A program made the translations under genes and the position numbers. A model generated the notes under the pieces. The model was given only the letters and a program-made list of their open reading frames with translations. It was not told where the DNA came from and ran no database searches. DNA of 34,470 nucleotides from Minisyncoccota bacterium (GTDB taxonomy: Bacteria; Patescibacteriota; Microgenomatia; PFEM01; JAFGMK01), in contig JAFGMK010000022.1 of the NCBI GenBank assembly GCA_016927565.1, forward strand, positions 1 to 34,470, given 5' to 3'. Below are positions 8,309 to 15,072 of this stretch, one piece after another; the stretch's first letter is position 1, and each line of letters begins with the position of its first letter.

Positions 8309-8473
8309 ATGAGAAAAAGACGGATTAAAAATATTTTAAAAAGAAAAATTCTGATCGGTCTGGCAAAAAAAAAGAAAAACTCTTCCCGGAAAAGTTTTTC
8401 TCAATGGGCCGGTCAGCAAATCCAGGAGCTGACTAAATTAAAACAGGGAGTAGTGATTGATTTTTTAAATTAA
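8309..8473 (+). CDS. small highly basic protein (54 aa), unknown function
   Basis: The N-terminal 28 residues are almost all Lys, Arg and aliphatic (starts MRKRRIKNILKRK); the rest is polar, ending LKQGVVIDFLN. It could bind RNA, DNA or membrane. There is no Shine-Dalgarno, but a near-consensus promoter starts transcription about 13 bases upstream, in keeping with other near-leaderless genes here. I recognise no family. Alternatively the transcript is a non-coding RNA and this frame is incidental. Confidence 0.5.
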   Translation: MRKRRIKNILKRKILIGLAKKKKNSSRKSFSQWAGQQIQELTKLKQGVVIDFLN

Positions 8474-8485
8474 AAAGTAAAAAGA

Positions 8486-8691
8486 GCATTACTATCGCTA
8501 CTTGACCCTTGTTTGAAAAGTTCAGTACGAATAGTAATGCCCTTTAAAGGACTGCAAGTCAGGACAGGTGACTTGCTAATCTAAACAGAAAAATAACACA
8601 AGAAAAACAGGTTGTCAATCCTGTTTTTACTCTGGATCTGATAATCTTCAAAAATGAGAGTAGTGTGTAGGGCAGGCGCGCTACTCTCATT
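8486..8691 (+). ncRNA. run of hairpins, candidate structured RNA
   Basis: A gene-free stretch with four well-formed stems. GCATTACTAT (8486-8495) pairs with ATAGTAATGC (8531-8540), and CG and ACT steps continue the helix inside. CCTTTAAAGG at 8541-8550 is self-complementary. GCAAGTCA (8554-8561) pairs with TGACTTGC (8569-8576) around loop GGACAGG. A terminator-like stem lies at 8603-8628. AATGAGAGTAG (8653-8663) pairs perfectly with CTACTCTCATT (8681-8691). A strong promoter lies upstream, and a T8 run at 8735-8742 closes the region. I do not recognise tmRNA, SRP RNA, 6S or RNase P signatures. Confidence 0.45.
8603..8628. terminator. perfect-stem intrinsic terminator
   Basis: AAAAACAGG (8603-8611), loop TTGTCAAT, CCTGTTTTT (8620-8628). 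The 9-bp stem with A/T flanks can act in both directions. It may end the transcript from the 8261 promoter. Confidence 0.6.
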
Positions 8692-8800
8692 CTTGGAGGT
8701 TAAGAGATCGCCGCCAAGCCGGGCTTTCTTGCAGTTTTTTTTAAAAGACAATATACTCGATACTCATTACTTTTTGATTGCGAACTATTAAAATTTAGTT

Positions 8801-8809
8801 TGATATAAT
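8801..8809 (+). promoter_or_regulatory. extended -10 box of the PKD gene
   Basis: TGATATAAT with TATAAT at 8804-8809. The start would fall near 8816, 7 bases before ATG 8823, so the mRNA is nearly leaderless. The -35 is weak. Confidence 0.55.
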
Positions 8810-8822
8810 TAAGGATAATAAT

Positions 8823-9713
8823 ATGACTTGCAGTCAGAATGGAAAAGTTTTAAGTAAATTCTCTTTTTTCCGCGGATTAGAAACAGCGGGGTTTTTTTTA
8901 GTGCTGACAGCCTTTTTTTTATTTACCCGGCCGGTCCGGGCAGCCGGGCCTGTTTGTTCAAGACTGATGGTCGGCCCCAGCAGCGGGGTTCGCAATCTTT
9001 TGGTAATGGCTTCAGTGGCCGGCGCCAGTCAAAATCAGGACGGGTTGGTGGCCGAATACCGGTTGAATTGGGGAGACGGGAGTGAAGATGAAAATCAAGT
9101 TGAGCCGGTTTTTTCCCATCTCTATCGGGATGTAGGTGAATTTGAAGTAAAAGCCTGGGTTAAAGATGAGTTGGGAAGCTGGGCTGGGGGAGAAGAAAAT
9201 TGCCGGGCGGTGGTGACAGTCGGTGATGTTCAAAAAGAGGACAACCTCCGGCCTGAATGTCAGCATTTGTCCCCCTCGACAGTCTCCGGCTTAAAACCTC
9301 TGACGGTTAAGTTTGAGATTGAAGCAGTTGACCCGGACGGCACTTTAAATCATTACTGGGTTGATTTCGGTGACGGTTATTTTGCCCAGCAGGATTCGGC
9401 CAGCTTCCAGCATGTTTATCAAACGGAAGGTGCTTTTTTTGCCCAGGCCAGAGTCCGGGATAACAATCAGCAATGGTCCGGTCTGACGGTTAATTGTAAA
9501 GAGGAGATAAGTGTTGGAGCCGGCCTCGGCGTCGGGGAAAAACCGACTGCCACTCCGGTTCCGGGCAAGCCTCTGGCTGTCGGTGGTGGAGGAGAAGCCT
9601 CCCCGTCAGCTGCTCCTGAAACCGGCTGGTCAATCGGCTGGTTGTGGTTTTTGGGAATGATTGGTTTTGGCCTGACCTTAATCTTCAGGCCTGCTGAAGA
9701 TCAGGCTTTTTAG
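8823..9713 (+). CDS. PKD-domain surface protein with sortase-type tail
   Basis: 296 residues. A signal peptide covers about 1-40 (hydrophobic FFLVLTAFFLF, cleavage near VRA-A). Two PKD-like beta-sandwich repeats follow at about 45-135 and 145-233, each with the NWGDG/DFGDG type turn and each framed by a Cys pair. A Pro/Gly/Ser linker leads to APETG at 264-268, a hydrophobic segment (WSIGWLWFLGMIGFGLTLIF) and a short tail with Arg, the layout of a sortase sorting signal with Ala in place of Leu. The next gene is a sortase, so this is its likely substrate. PKD repeats suggest protein or glycan binding outside the cell. Confidence 0.75.
   Translation: MTCSQNGKVLSKFSFFRGLETAGFFLVLTAFFLFTRPVRAAGPVCSRLMVGPSSGVRNLLVMASVAGASQNQDGLVAEYRLNWGDGSEDENQVEPVFSHLYRDVGEFEVKAWVKDELGSWAGGEENCRAVVTVGDVQKEDNLRPECQHLSPSTVSGLKPLTVKFEIEAVDPDGTLNHYWVDFGDGYFAQQDSASFQHVYQTEGAFFAQARVRDNNQQWSGLTVNCKEEISVGAGLGVGEKPTATPVPGKPLAVGGGGEASPSAAPETGWSIGWLWFLGMIGFGLTLIFRPAEDQAF
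9681..9711 (+). promoter_or_regulatory. overlapping hairpins at the PKD stop codon (terminator or attenuator)
   Basis: Two mutually exclusive hairpins overlap here. ATCTTCAG (9681-9688) pairs perfectly with CTGAAGAT (9694-9701). Alternatively GCCTG (9689-9693) pairs with CAGGC (9702-9706), which is followed by TTTTT (9707-9711) as in an intrinsic terminator. The stop TAG is at 9711-9713. The arrangement could tune read-through into the sortase gene. Confidence 0.45.
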
Positions 9714-9777
9714 TTTCGGGTGTTCAGACTGCAGAAATTCTTAAGCTTTTTTTAAAGAAATTCCAAATAAATTGCCG

Positions 9778-10587
9778 ATGGACATTATCCGTTATCAGCC
9801 AGTTGAAAAAAAAGTTGAATCCGGGATTCAATTTTTCCGGCTGAGCCGGTTAGGCTGGTATGTTCTGAGATCTTTTCGGGAATCAGCTTGGTTACCCAGA
9901 ATATCCACGGCCGCCGGTCGGGGGCTGGTGTTGTTTTCCTTTGCCGGTTTGCTTTTGGGTTACTTTCCGGTGATGGCCCTTGAGGTTCAGCAGGAGGTCA
10001 AAAAAACCTGGCTGAAACCGCCGCCGGTTTCGATTTCAAGTTTGGGAAAATTGCTTGAAAAATATGAACAAGAGACTCAAGAAAAGAATATTCAAAGGGG
10101 AGAACCGGCTGATCTTCCGGCAGAGAATCTGCCTGACCGGGAGAAACAATTCCAGTTGGAGATTCCGGCAATCAGGGCTGATAGTTGTGTGAGAGCTAAT
10201 GTTGACCCGGTCCAAAAGAGCGCTTATGCTCCGGCATTGGGGGAGTGTGTTGCCCATGCCAAAGGTTCGGGTTTACCGGGAGAGGAAAATGCGGCCAATA
10301 AAACAGTTTATCTTTTTGCTCATTCCACTAATGCCCCTTATAACATTTTAAAATACAACGCGGTTTTTTATGCTTTAAAAGACCTGAAAATAGGCGATGA
10401 AATTACTCTTTGGTTTTGGGGTAAAAGGTTTGCCTACCGGGTCGAAAAGATGGAAATTCGCAGTGCCAAAGACACTTCTTACTTTGTTCCTCAAACCGAA
10501 AGGGATCAGCTGGTACTCCAGACTTGTTATCCGCCGGGAACAACTCTGAAGCAGCTTTTGGTGATTGCTAAACCCATCGGTTTTTGA
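9778..10587 (+). CDS. sortase family protein
   Basis: 269 residues from ATG 9778; a TTG two codons upstream (9772) is possible. One membrane segment at about 46-66 anchors it with the catalytic domain outside. The sortase beta-barrel covers about 120-268: His182 in FAHSTN and Cys250 in LQTCYPPGTT fit the catalytic His and Cys. The residue that aligns with the catalytic Arg (R-L-L-V in class D/E sortases) is Gln259 in LKQLLVIA. Either Lys258 substitutes or activity is altered. It sits 64 bases after a protein with an APETG tail, its probable substrate. No Shine-Dalgarno; a TAAATT box lies just upstream. Confidence 0.85.
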   Translation: MDIIRYQPVEKKVESGIQFFRLSRLGWYVLRSFRESAWLPRISTAAGRGLVLFSFAGLLLGYFPVMALEVQQEVKKTWLKPPPVSISSLGKLLEKYEQETQEKNIQRGEPADLPAENLPDREKQFQLEIPAIRADSCVRANVDPVQKSAYAPALGECVAHAKGSGLPGEENAANKTVYLFAHSTNAPYNILKYNAVFYALKDLKIGDEITLWFWGKRFAYRVEKMEIRSAKDTSYFVPQTERDQLVLQTCYPPGTTLKQLLVIAKPIGF

Positions 10588-10883
10588 GTCTGGTTTTAAA
10601 TAAAATCGTAATCGCCCGCACTCTTTGACAAAGATAACGACCCGGGATCGTTTGCGGATTTTGATCCGGATCGGATGCCTGGGTTATTGAGAAAACTGAG
10701 TAAATACAAAAAATCGGCTTGACAGAATTTGATAACTTTGGTTTAATAAAAATGTCAGGTTTGTTTCCCCAGATATTTTTTAAACTAAAAGATCTTTTTA
10801 TTAATGTCTAATTTTCCCCTTTTTTAATTTATAACTAATAACTAGTAGCTAAAAATTAGTAGCTAGTAGAATGGGAGGTTTTT
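10588..10883 (+). other. intergenic region before rho: promoter and long leader
   Basis: The first 120 bases hold no start-bearing frame that I trust; one open Asp-rich stretch (about 10629-10729) lacks an early start codon. The second half carries the rho promoter at 10719 and a leader of about 130 bases. Near its end AGTAGCTA appears twice, separated by AAAATT (about 10843-10864), a possible structured or regulatory leader. GGGAGG at 10873-10878 is the rho ribosome binding site. Confidence 0.5.
10719..10747 (+). promoter_or_regulatory. rho promoter
   Basis: TTGACA (10719-10724), 17 bases, TTTAAT (10742-10747). The leader of about 130 bases before rho is the longest clear one in the window and would allow regulation of rho. 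Confidence 0.65.
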
Positions 10884-12215
10884 ATGACTCCGACCGGACA
10901 AAAGACAGGCTCCTCTAGCAGGAGGCCGCCTGCCAGACAATTAAAAAAAGCTGTTTCCAAGCAACCGGAACCATTGACAGTTGATGAAATTGTCGGCGAG
11001 AAAAAGCCGGCGGCAACTGTTTTTTCCCGGCCCTCCTCTTCGGCCGGAACGGCGCCAAGACCAAGATTCAACGGCGTGGTTGATGACCGGGTTATCCCCG
11101 ATGCTGGAGTGCCGACTGAATACATGGAAGGTGTTTTAGACCAGATGGGTGACGGTCACGGATTCCTGCGGCCCAAATTTTCCCCTTCCAATCGCGATGT
11201 TTATATTTCCGGTTCTCAAATCAGAAGATTTTCGCTGAGACCGGGCGATATGGTTGGTGGCCAGGTCCGCTCGCCGAAGGAAAACGAACGTTATTACGGG
11301 ATTCTGAAGGTAGAAAAAGTCAACGGGGTTGAAATCGAAAAATTGAAGACCCGGGCAAACTTTAGCGACTTGGTTCCGGTTTATCCTAACCAGTTGATTA
11401 AACTGGAAACAGAAAAGGATATTTTAACAACCCGGATTATTGATTTGGTGGCTCCCATTGGCCGGGGACAGCGGGGATTACTTGTTTCTCCGCCGAAAGC
11501 AGGTAAAACCTGGCTTTTAAAAGATATTGCCAACGGAATCACTCAGAATTTTAAAAACATTCATTTGATGGCTGTTCTGGTGGGAGAAAGACCGGAAGAG
11601 GTGACTGATATCTCCCGATCGGTTAAGGGTGAAGTGATGGCTTCAAATTTTGACGAGCCGCCCGAACATCAGACCCGGGTGGCGGAAATTGCTCTTGACC
11701 GGGCCAAGCGTTTGGTTGAGATGGGCCGGGATGTGGTAATTTTACTTGACTCGATTACCCGTTTGGCCCGGGCTTACAATCTTTGTATTCCCACTTCGGG
11801 CCGGACTCTGACCGGCGGGTTCGATCCGGCGGCTCTTTATCCGCCAAAACGCTTTTTCGGAGCTGCCCGTAACATTGAAAACGACGGATCGCTGACTATT
11901 ATCGGCACCACTCTGGTTGACACCGGGTCAAAGATGGACGATCTGATTTATGAGGAGTTCAAGGGAACGGGCAATATGGAACTCCATCTTGACCGGCATC
12001 TGGCGGAACGGCGGGTTTTCCCGGCGATTGATATTCAGCGTTCAGGCACCCGGCAGGAACAGCTTTTATATGATCCTAAGTACTATCCTCAGATCGTGGT
12101 AATGCGGAAAATGGTTGATCTTCTAGGCAAGGACGAGCGAACTGCCTTGTTTTTAGAGCAACTGAAAAAAACCAAGAATAATGAGGAGTTCTTGAAAAAT
12201 TTGAATAGAGCGTAG
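10884..12215 (+). CDS. rho: transcription termination factor Rho
   Basis: A 443-residue hexameric RNA helicase. Residues 1-75 are a polar, Pro/Ser/Lys-rich lead-in. The cold-shock-like RNA-binding domain lies at about 80-150 (GHGFLRP, NRDVYIS). The RecA-type motor has Walker A PPKAGKTW (203-210), Walker B VVILLDSITRLARAYN, and the Q/R-loop segments (GTGNMELHLDR, ERRVFPAIDI). All are standard. It starts at ATG 10884 with GGGAGG 6 bases upstream, one of the few genes here with a good Shine-Dalgarno. The N-terminal helical domain of E. coli Rho is largely replaced by the disordered lead-in. Confidence 0.97.
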   Translation: MTPTGQKTGSSSRRPPARQLKKAVSKQPEPLTVDEIVGEKKPAATVFSRPSSSAGTAPRPRFNGVVDDRVIPDAGVPTEYMEGVLDQMGDGHGFLRPKFSPSNRDVYISGSQIRRFSLRPGDMVGGQVRSPKENERYYGILKVEKVNGVEIEKLKTRANFSDLVPVYPNQLIKLETEKDILTTRIIDLVAPIGRGQRGLLVSPPKAGKTWLLKDIANGITQNFKNIHLMAVLVGERPEEVTDISRSVKGEVMASNFDEPPEHQTRVAEIALDRAKRLVEMGRDVVILLDSITRLARAYNLCIPTSGRTLTGGFDPAALYPPKRFFGAARNIENDGSLTIIGTTLVDTGSKMDDLIYEEFKGTGNMELHLDRHLAERRVFPAIDIQRSGTRQEQLLYDPKYYPQIVVMRKMVDLLGKDERTALFLEQLKKTKNNEEFLKNLNRA

Positions 12216-12226
12216 TCAATATCCCA

Positions 12227-12255
12227 TTGAAAAGGAAGCGAATCTGTGCTAGGCT
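12227..12255 (+). promoter_or_regulatory. promoter of the LysM/M23 gene
   Basis: TTGAAA (12227-12232), 17 bases, TAGGCT (12250-12255) with TG-C ahead of it. The predicted start (about 12262) is 4 bases before ATG 12266. This argues that the TTG at 12227, also in frame, is part of the -35 box and not the start codon. Confidence 0.6.
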
Positions 12256-12265
12256 TTGCCTGCTT

Positions 12266-13363
12266 ATGAGAAGTCCTTCTTTGGTTAAAGATCTGAGCCA
12301 ATTTGCCGGTTGCTTTTTAAACTACTTTAAAAAAAAGCTTTTCGGTGCTCTCTGGTCATTTGAATCTTCCAAAAGTAAACTGGCAACTCAGCTATACCAA
12401 AAAAGGGGGAAATACACCCGGCCTTTCATTCATTCCGGAATGGTGGTTTTGATGATCGCCGCTGTTACTTTGGGGCCGATTTTGATCAGCGAGACCAATC
12501 CCTCACTCCAGCAGGATTTTTGGCAGGAAGCTCAAGCTTCGGCTTCGGTTTTCTCAGCGGTTAGTCAAACAGCCTCGACTTACACCTTTATTTCCGAAAA
12601 ACCCCGGGCGGAAGCAATTGAATATGAAGTGAGAGCGGGAGATACGGTTTCCAACATTGCTCAAAGGTATGATATTTCCGTGGATACGATTGTTTGGGAA
12701 AATAATCTGGTTTCGGCCCAAGCGAAGATTAAACCGGGTCAAATTTTGAGAGTGTTGCCGGTTACCGGAGTGGCCCATCAGGTCAAGCGCGGAGAAACAG
12801 TTTATTCGATTGCCAAAAGATATGATATTTCTGCCCAGGCAGTAGTTGATTGGCCTTACAACACTTTTACCAACGATGAGACTTTTGCTTTGGCCGTTGG
12901 CCAGATGCTGATAGTTCCTGACGGAGTCATGCCCAAAAAACAACCGGCTGCTCCCCGGTATGTGGCGCAGGTGGTACCGCCGGCCGGAACCGCGGCCGGT
13001 ACGGGCCAGTTTGTCTGGCCGGTTGGCGGCCGGATTACCCAATGGTATCGGGCTTGGCACCGAGGGATTGACATTGCTAATAAAAGCTTGCCGGGAATTG
13101 CCGCGGCTGACACCGGCACGGTGATTGTGACCGGCTGGCCTCAGCCCTGGGCTTACGGCAATCGGGTAATGATTGATCATCATAATGGTTATGTGACTTT
13201 ATATGCCCATCTTAGCGAGGTCTATGTTTCTCCCGGCCAGGAAGTGACTCGGGGTCAGGTAATTGGCCAAATGGGATCGACCGGCCGTTCGACCGGACCG
13301 CATCTTCATTTTGAAATCAGGCAAAACGGGGCTGCGATTGACCCGATGGGGTTTTTGAAGTAG
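12266..13363 (+). CDS. LysM and M23-family peptidoglycan endopeptidase
   Basis: 365 residues from ATG 12266. One membrane or signal segment lies near 55-75 (VVLMIAAVTLGPILI). Two LysM repeats for glycan binding follow (YEVRAGDTVSNIAQRYDIS and HQVKRGETVYSIAKRYDIS starts). The C-terminal M23 domain covers about 250-365. Zinc ligands are in place: His265 and Asp269 (HRGID) and the HLH motif at 346-348. It should cut peptide cross-links in peptidoglycan outside the membrane. All catalytic positions look intact. It follows rho by 50 bases but has its own promoter. Confidence 0.92.
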   Translation: MRSPSLVKDLSQFAGCFLNYFKKKLFGALWSFESSKSKLATQLYQKRGKYTRPFIHSGMVVLMIAAVTLGPILISETNPSLQQDFWQEAQASASVFSAVSQTASTYTFISEKPRAEAIEYEVRAGDTVSNIAQRYDISVDTIVWENNLVSAQAKIKPGQILRVLPVTGVAHQVKRGETVYSIAKRYDISAQAVVDWPYNTFTNDETFALAVGQMLIVPDGVMPKKQPAAPRYVAQVVPPAGTAAGTGQFVWPVGGRITQWYRAWHRGIDIANKSLPGIAAADTGTVIVTGWPQPWAYGNRVMIDHHNGYVTLYAHLSEVYVSPGQEVTRGQVIGQMGSTGRSTGPHLHFEIRQNGAAIDPMGFLK

Positions 13364-13398
13364 ACCTTTAAGGAGGCTGCTTTCATTTTTATCTGGCG

Positions 13399-13578
13399 GT
13401 GCTGAAATTTTTTAAAGCATTCCTGCTTCTTTGTTTTCCGGTTTTTTTGATCGGAATCAGGCTCAATCAACGGGAAAGGGCAAACCCGATTTTACCCGTT
13501 ACATATAAATTGCAGAGAACACTTTTTTTCTATTTTGCCAGACCAGGATCGGTTGCTTCCTGTTCAGAGATTCTTTGA
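13399..13578 (+). CDS. small hydrophobic ORF (59 aa), doubtful
   Basis: The GTG start opens a frame LKFFKAFLLLCFPVFLIG that looks like a signal or membrane segment, followed by a basic tail. AAGGAGG at 13369-13375 is too far (about 23 bases) to serve this start. The first 17 bases (TGCTGAAATTTTTTAAA, 13400-13416) recur at 17939-17955. It may be a real small membrane protein, a remnant, or chance. Confidence 0.25.
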   Translation: MLKFFKAFLLLCFPVFLIGIRLNQRERANPILPVTYKLQRTLFFYFARPGSVASCSEIL

Positions 13579-13593
13579 ACAATTTTGCCTATC

Positions 13594-13623
13594 TTATATC
13601 AATAATTTAAATTATTGATATAA
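13594..13623. repeat. 30-base perfect palindrome
   Basis: Left arm TTATATCAATAATTT (13594-13608) is followed directly by its exact reverse complement (13609-13623), then ATTTTTC. As RNA it gives a 13-bp stem with a 4-base loop and a short T tail, so a terminator ahead of the tRNA gene is possible. As DNA it could be a dimeric operator. Confidence 0.7.
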
Positions 13624-13658
13624 ATTTTTCAGTCCTTTCTGATCAAGAAAAAATCGGT

Positions 13659-13664
13659 TATAAT
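13659..13664 (+). promoter_or_regulatory. -10 box upstream of tRNA-Ala(CGC)
   Basis: TATAAT at 13659-13664, 70 bases before the tRNA. The -35 is not clear. It leaves a 5' leader to be removed by RNase P. Confidence 0.4.
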
Positions 13665-13733
13665 CCTGAATTGCGGCGGGTTTCAAGATTGGGGATCGCC
13701 CGCCAAAAATTTGCCTCTGGCGGATATTCAGGC

Positions 13734-13804
13734 GGGCCCGTAGGTAAGTGGCATACCGCATCCCTCGCATGGATGAGTCCCGAGTCCGATTCTCGGCGGG
13801 TCCA
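13734..13804 (+). tRNA. tRNA-Ala, anticodon CGC
   Basis: 71 bases. Acceptor GGGCCCG pairs with CGGGTCC, discriminator A, with the G3:U70 pair that marks alanine tRNAs. D stem GGTA/TACC with a 7-base loop; anticodon stem CATCC/GGATG with loop CTCGCAT, anticodon CGC; T stem CCGAG/CTCGG. The T loop is TCCGATT, not the usual TTCGANT, so U55 is replaced by C. The CCA end is not encoded. It reads GCG codons. Confidence 0.85.
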
Positions 13805-13910
13805 CATGATAAAAATCAGCAAGGCCTTCCGCAAGCACTGAAAAACTGGGAATTTTAAATTTCCCCGATTCAGTCTGCCTCTTGTACAATTCATTTTTAA
13901 GAAGATAAAA

Positions 13911-15047
13911 ATGGTCGGTAAAGAAGGAGAAGGGCAAACCATTCGAGTTCAGGGCTGGCAGTCATGGAGCTTGGCGAGAGATACCTTTCTTAGAGTTCCC
14001 TGTCATCGTTTTTCGCCTCATGGAGAGAATAGTTTGGAAATTCAAGTTCCGATGCCGGAAGGAGAAAAAGAGCTTCCTCCGAGAGGGTGGTCATCTTGGC
14101 CCTGCTGTGGGCCGGAAGTTGACGAAAGAACCGTTTTGACAAATGCCCGCTGGATCAGTGGTTGGCTCGAAAGAGAAGCCGGCGAAACCGATCGTCCTTT
14201 ATATATTGTCATTGATGATGGCTGGACGCGCTGGGGTGATTGGCATTTCTGGAATGAAAGCCGCTTTCCCAGGGGAATAGAATATGTGGCTGATAAAATT
14301 AAAGGATTGGGATTAAATCCGGGAATTTGGCTGAGTCCGTTTTTAGCTGAAAAAAGATCAAGGCTTTTTCAAAATCATCCAGATTGGTTTGTCAGAAATG
14401 ACCGGGGTCAGCTATTGGATGGGATAAGAGATTTGCCGGGAAATCTCAAGATCAGAAAAAGATATTTATTGGATTTCACCCGGGAAGACGTTTATACTTA
14501 CATTTTTGGCTCTATTGATACGGTTCTGGGTTGGGGATTTGATTTGGTCAAGCTCGATTTTTTGTTTGCTCCTTATTTCCATCCGCAGTTTAAAACTTCG
14601 GAAAAGCCCAGACAATTTTTGCAGGGGGTTTTTACGCATATCAGGGAAAATTTTCCCGCTGCTTATATTCTGGCCAGCGGTTGCCCGCTTGAAGCGGCTG
14701 TCGGCCAGGTTGACGGCCGGCGCCTGATTGACGGAATAAGGATTTCGGAAGATGTTGTCTCGCCTTTTTTAGCCGGCCGCTGGCCTTTGAACAGATTAGT
14801 CCATCAGATGTTGATCCGCCATCTTGAGGTTAACTTGGCGGCCAGAAAGGCAATCCGGACTTTATGGGATCTGGATCCGGATATTTTTGCCTGCGATCCC
14901 AGGCTGGGTATTTCCGCTATTTATCTTGATAGATTGGCCAAAACGATTAAAGAAGCCGGGGGCCTGATTTTTTTGGGCGACGATTTGCCTAATCTTCCGC
15001 CGGATCTGACGGAAAGATATCTGGAAACTCTCCTACTTAACAGCTAA
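13911..15047 (+). CDS. GH36/GH-D clan glycosidase (alpha-galactosidase-like)
   Basis: 378 residues with no signal peptide, so probably cytosolic. GWSSW (about 59-63), IDDGW (101-105), GDW and the GLNPGIWLSPF strand are the barrel signatures of melibiase-type enzymes. KLDF with Asp216 fits the nucleophile and ISEDV with Asp281 the acid/base. The enzyme is much shorter than common GH36 proteins (500-700 residues). Most of the N-terminal beta-sandwich is missing apart from an opening GWQSWSL, and no C-terminal domain is obvious. ATG 13911 is preceded by a TACAAT box (13885-13890). Substrate cannot be fixed; alpha-galactoside or a related alpha-linked sugar is likely. Confidence 0.75.
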   Translation: MVGKEGEGQTIRVQGWQSWSLARDTFLRVPCHRFSPHGENSLEIQVPMPEGEKELPPRGWSSWPCCGPEVDERTVLTNARWISGWLEREAGETDRPLYIVIDDGWTRWGDWHFWNESRFPRGIEYVADKIKGLGLNPGIWLSPFLAEKRSRLFQNHPDWFVRNDRGQLLDGIRDLPGNLKIRKRYLLDFTREDVYTYIFGSIDTVLGWGFDLVKLDFLFAPYFHPQFKTSEKPRQFLQGVFTHIRENFPAAYILASGCPLEAAVGQVDGRRLIDGIRISEDVVSPFLAGRWPLNRLVHQMLIRHLEVNLAARKAIRTLWDLDPDIFACDPRLGISAIYLDRLAKTIKEAGGLIFLGDDLPNLPPDLTERYLETLLLNS

Positions 15048-15072
15048 TTGACAATTTTATATATTTTTATAG

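Noticed and set aside
8486-8691. Inverted repeats considered as a CRISPR array or transposon ends
   Set aside because: The stems all differ in sequence, with no repeated unit, spacer pattern or transposase nearby.
9772-9777. TTG start two codons upstream of the sortase ATG
   Set aside because: It overlaps a -10-like TAAATT (9768-9773). The ATG at 9778 is the simpler start, though the difference is only two residues.
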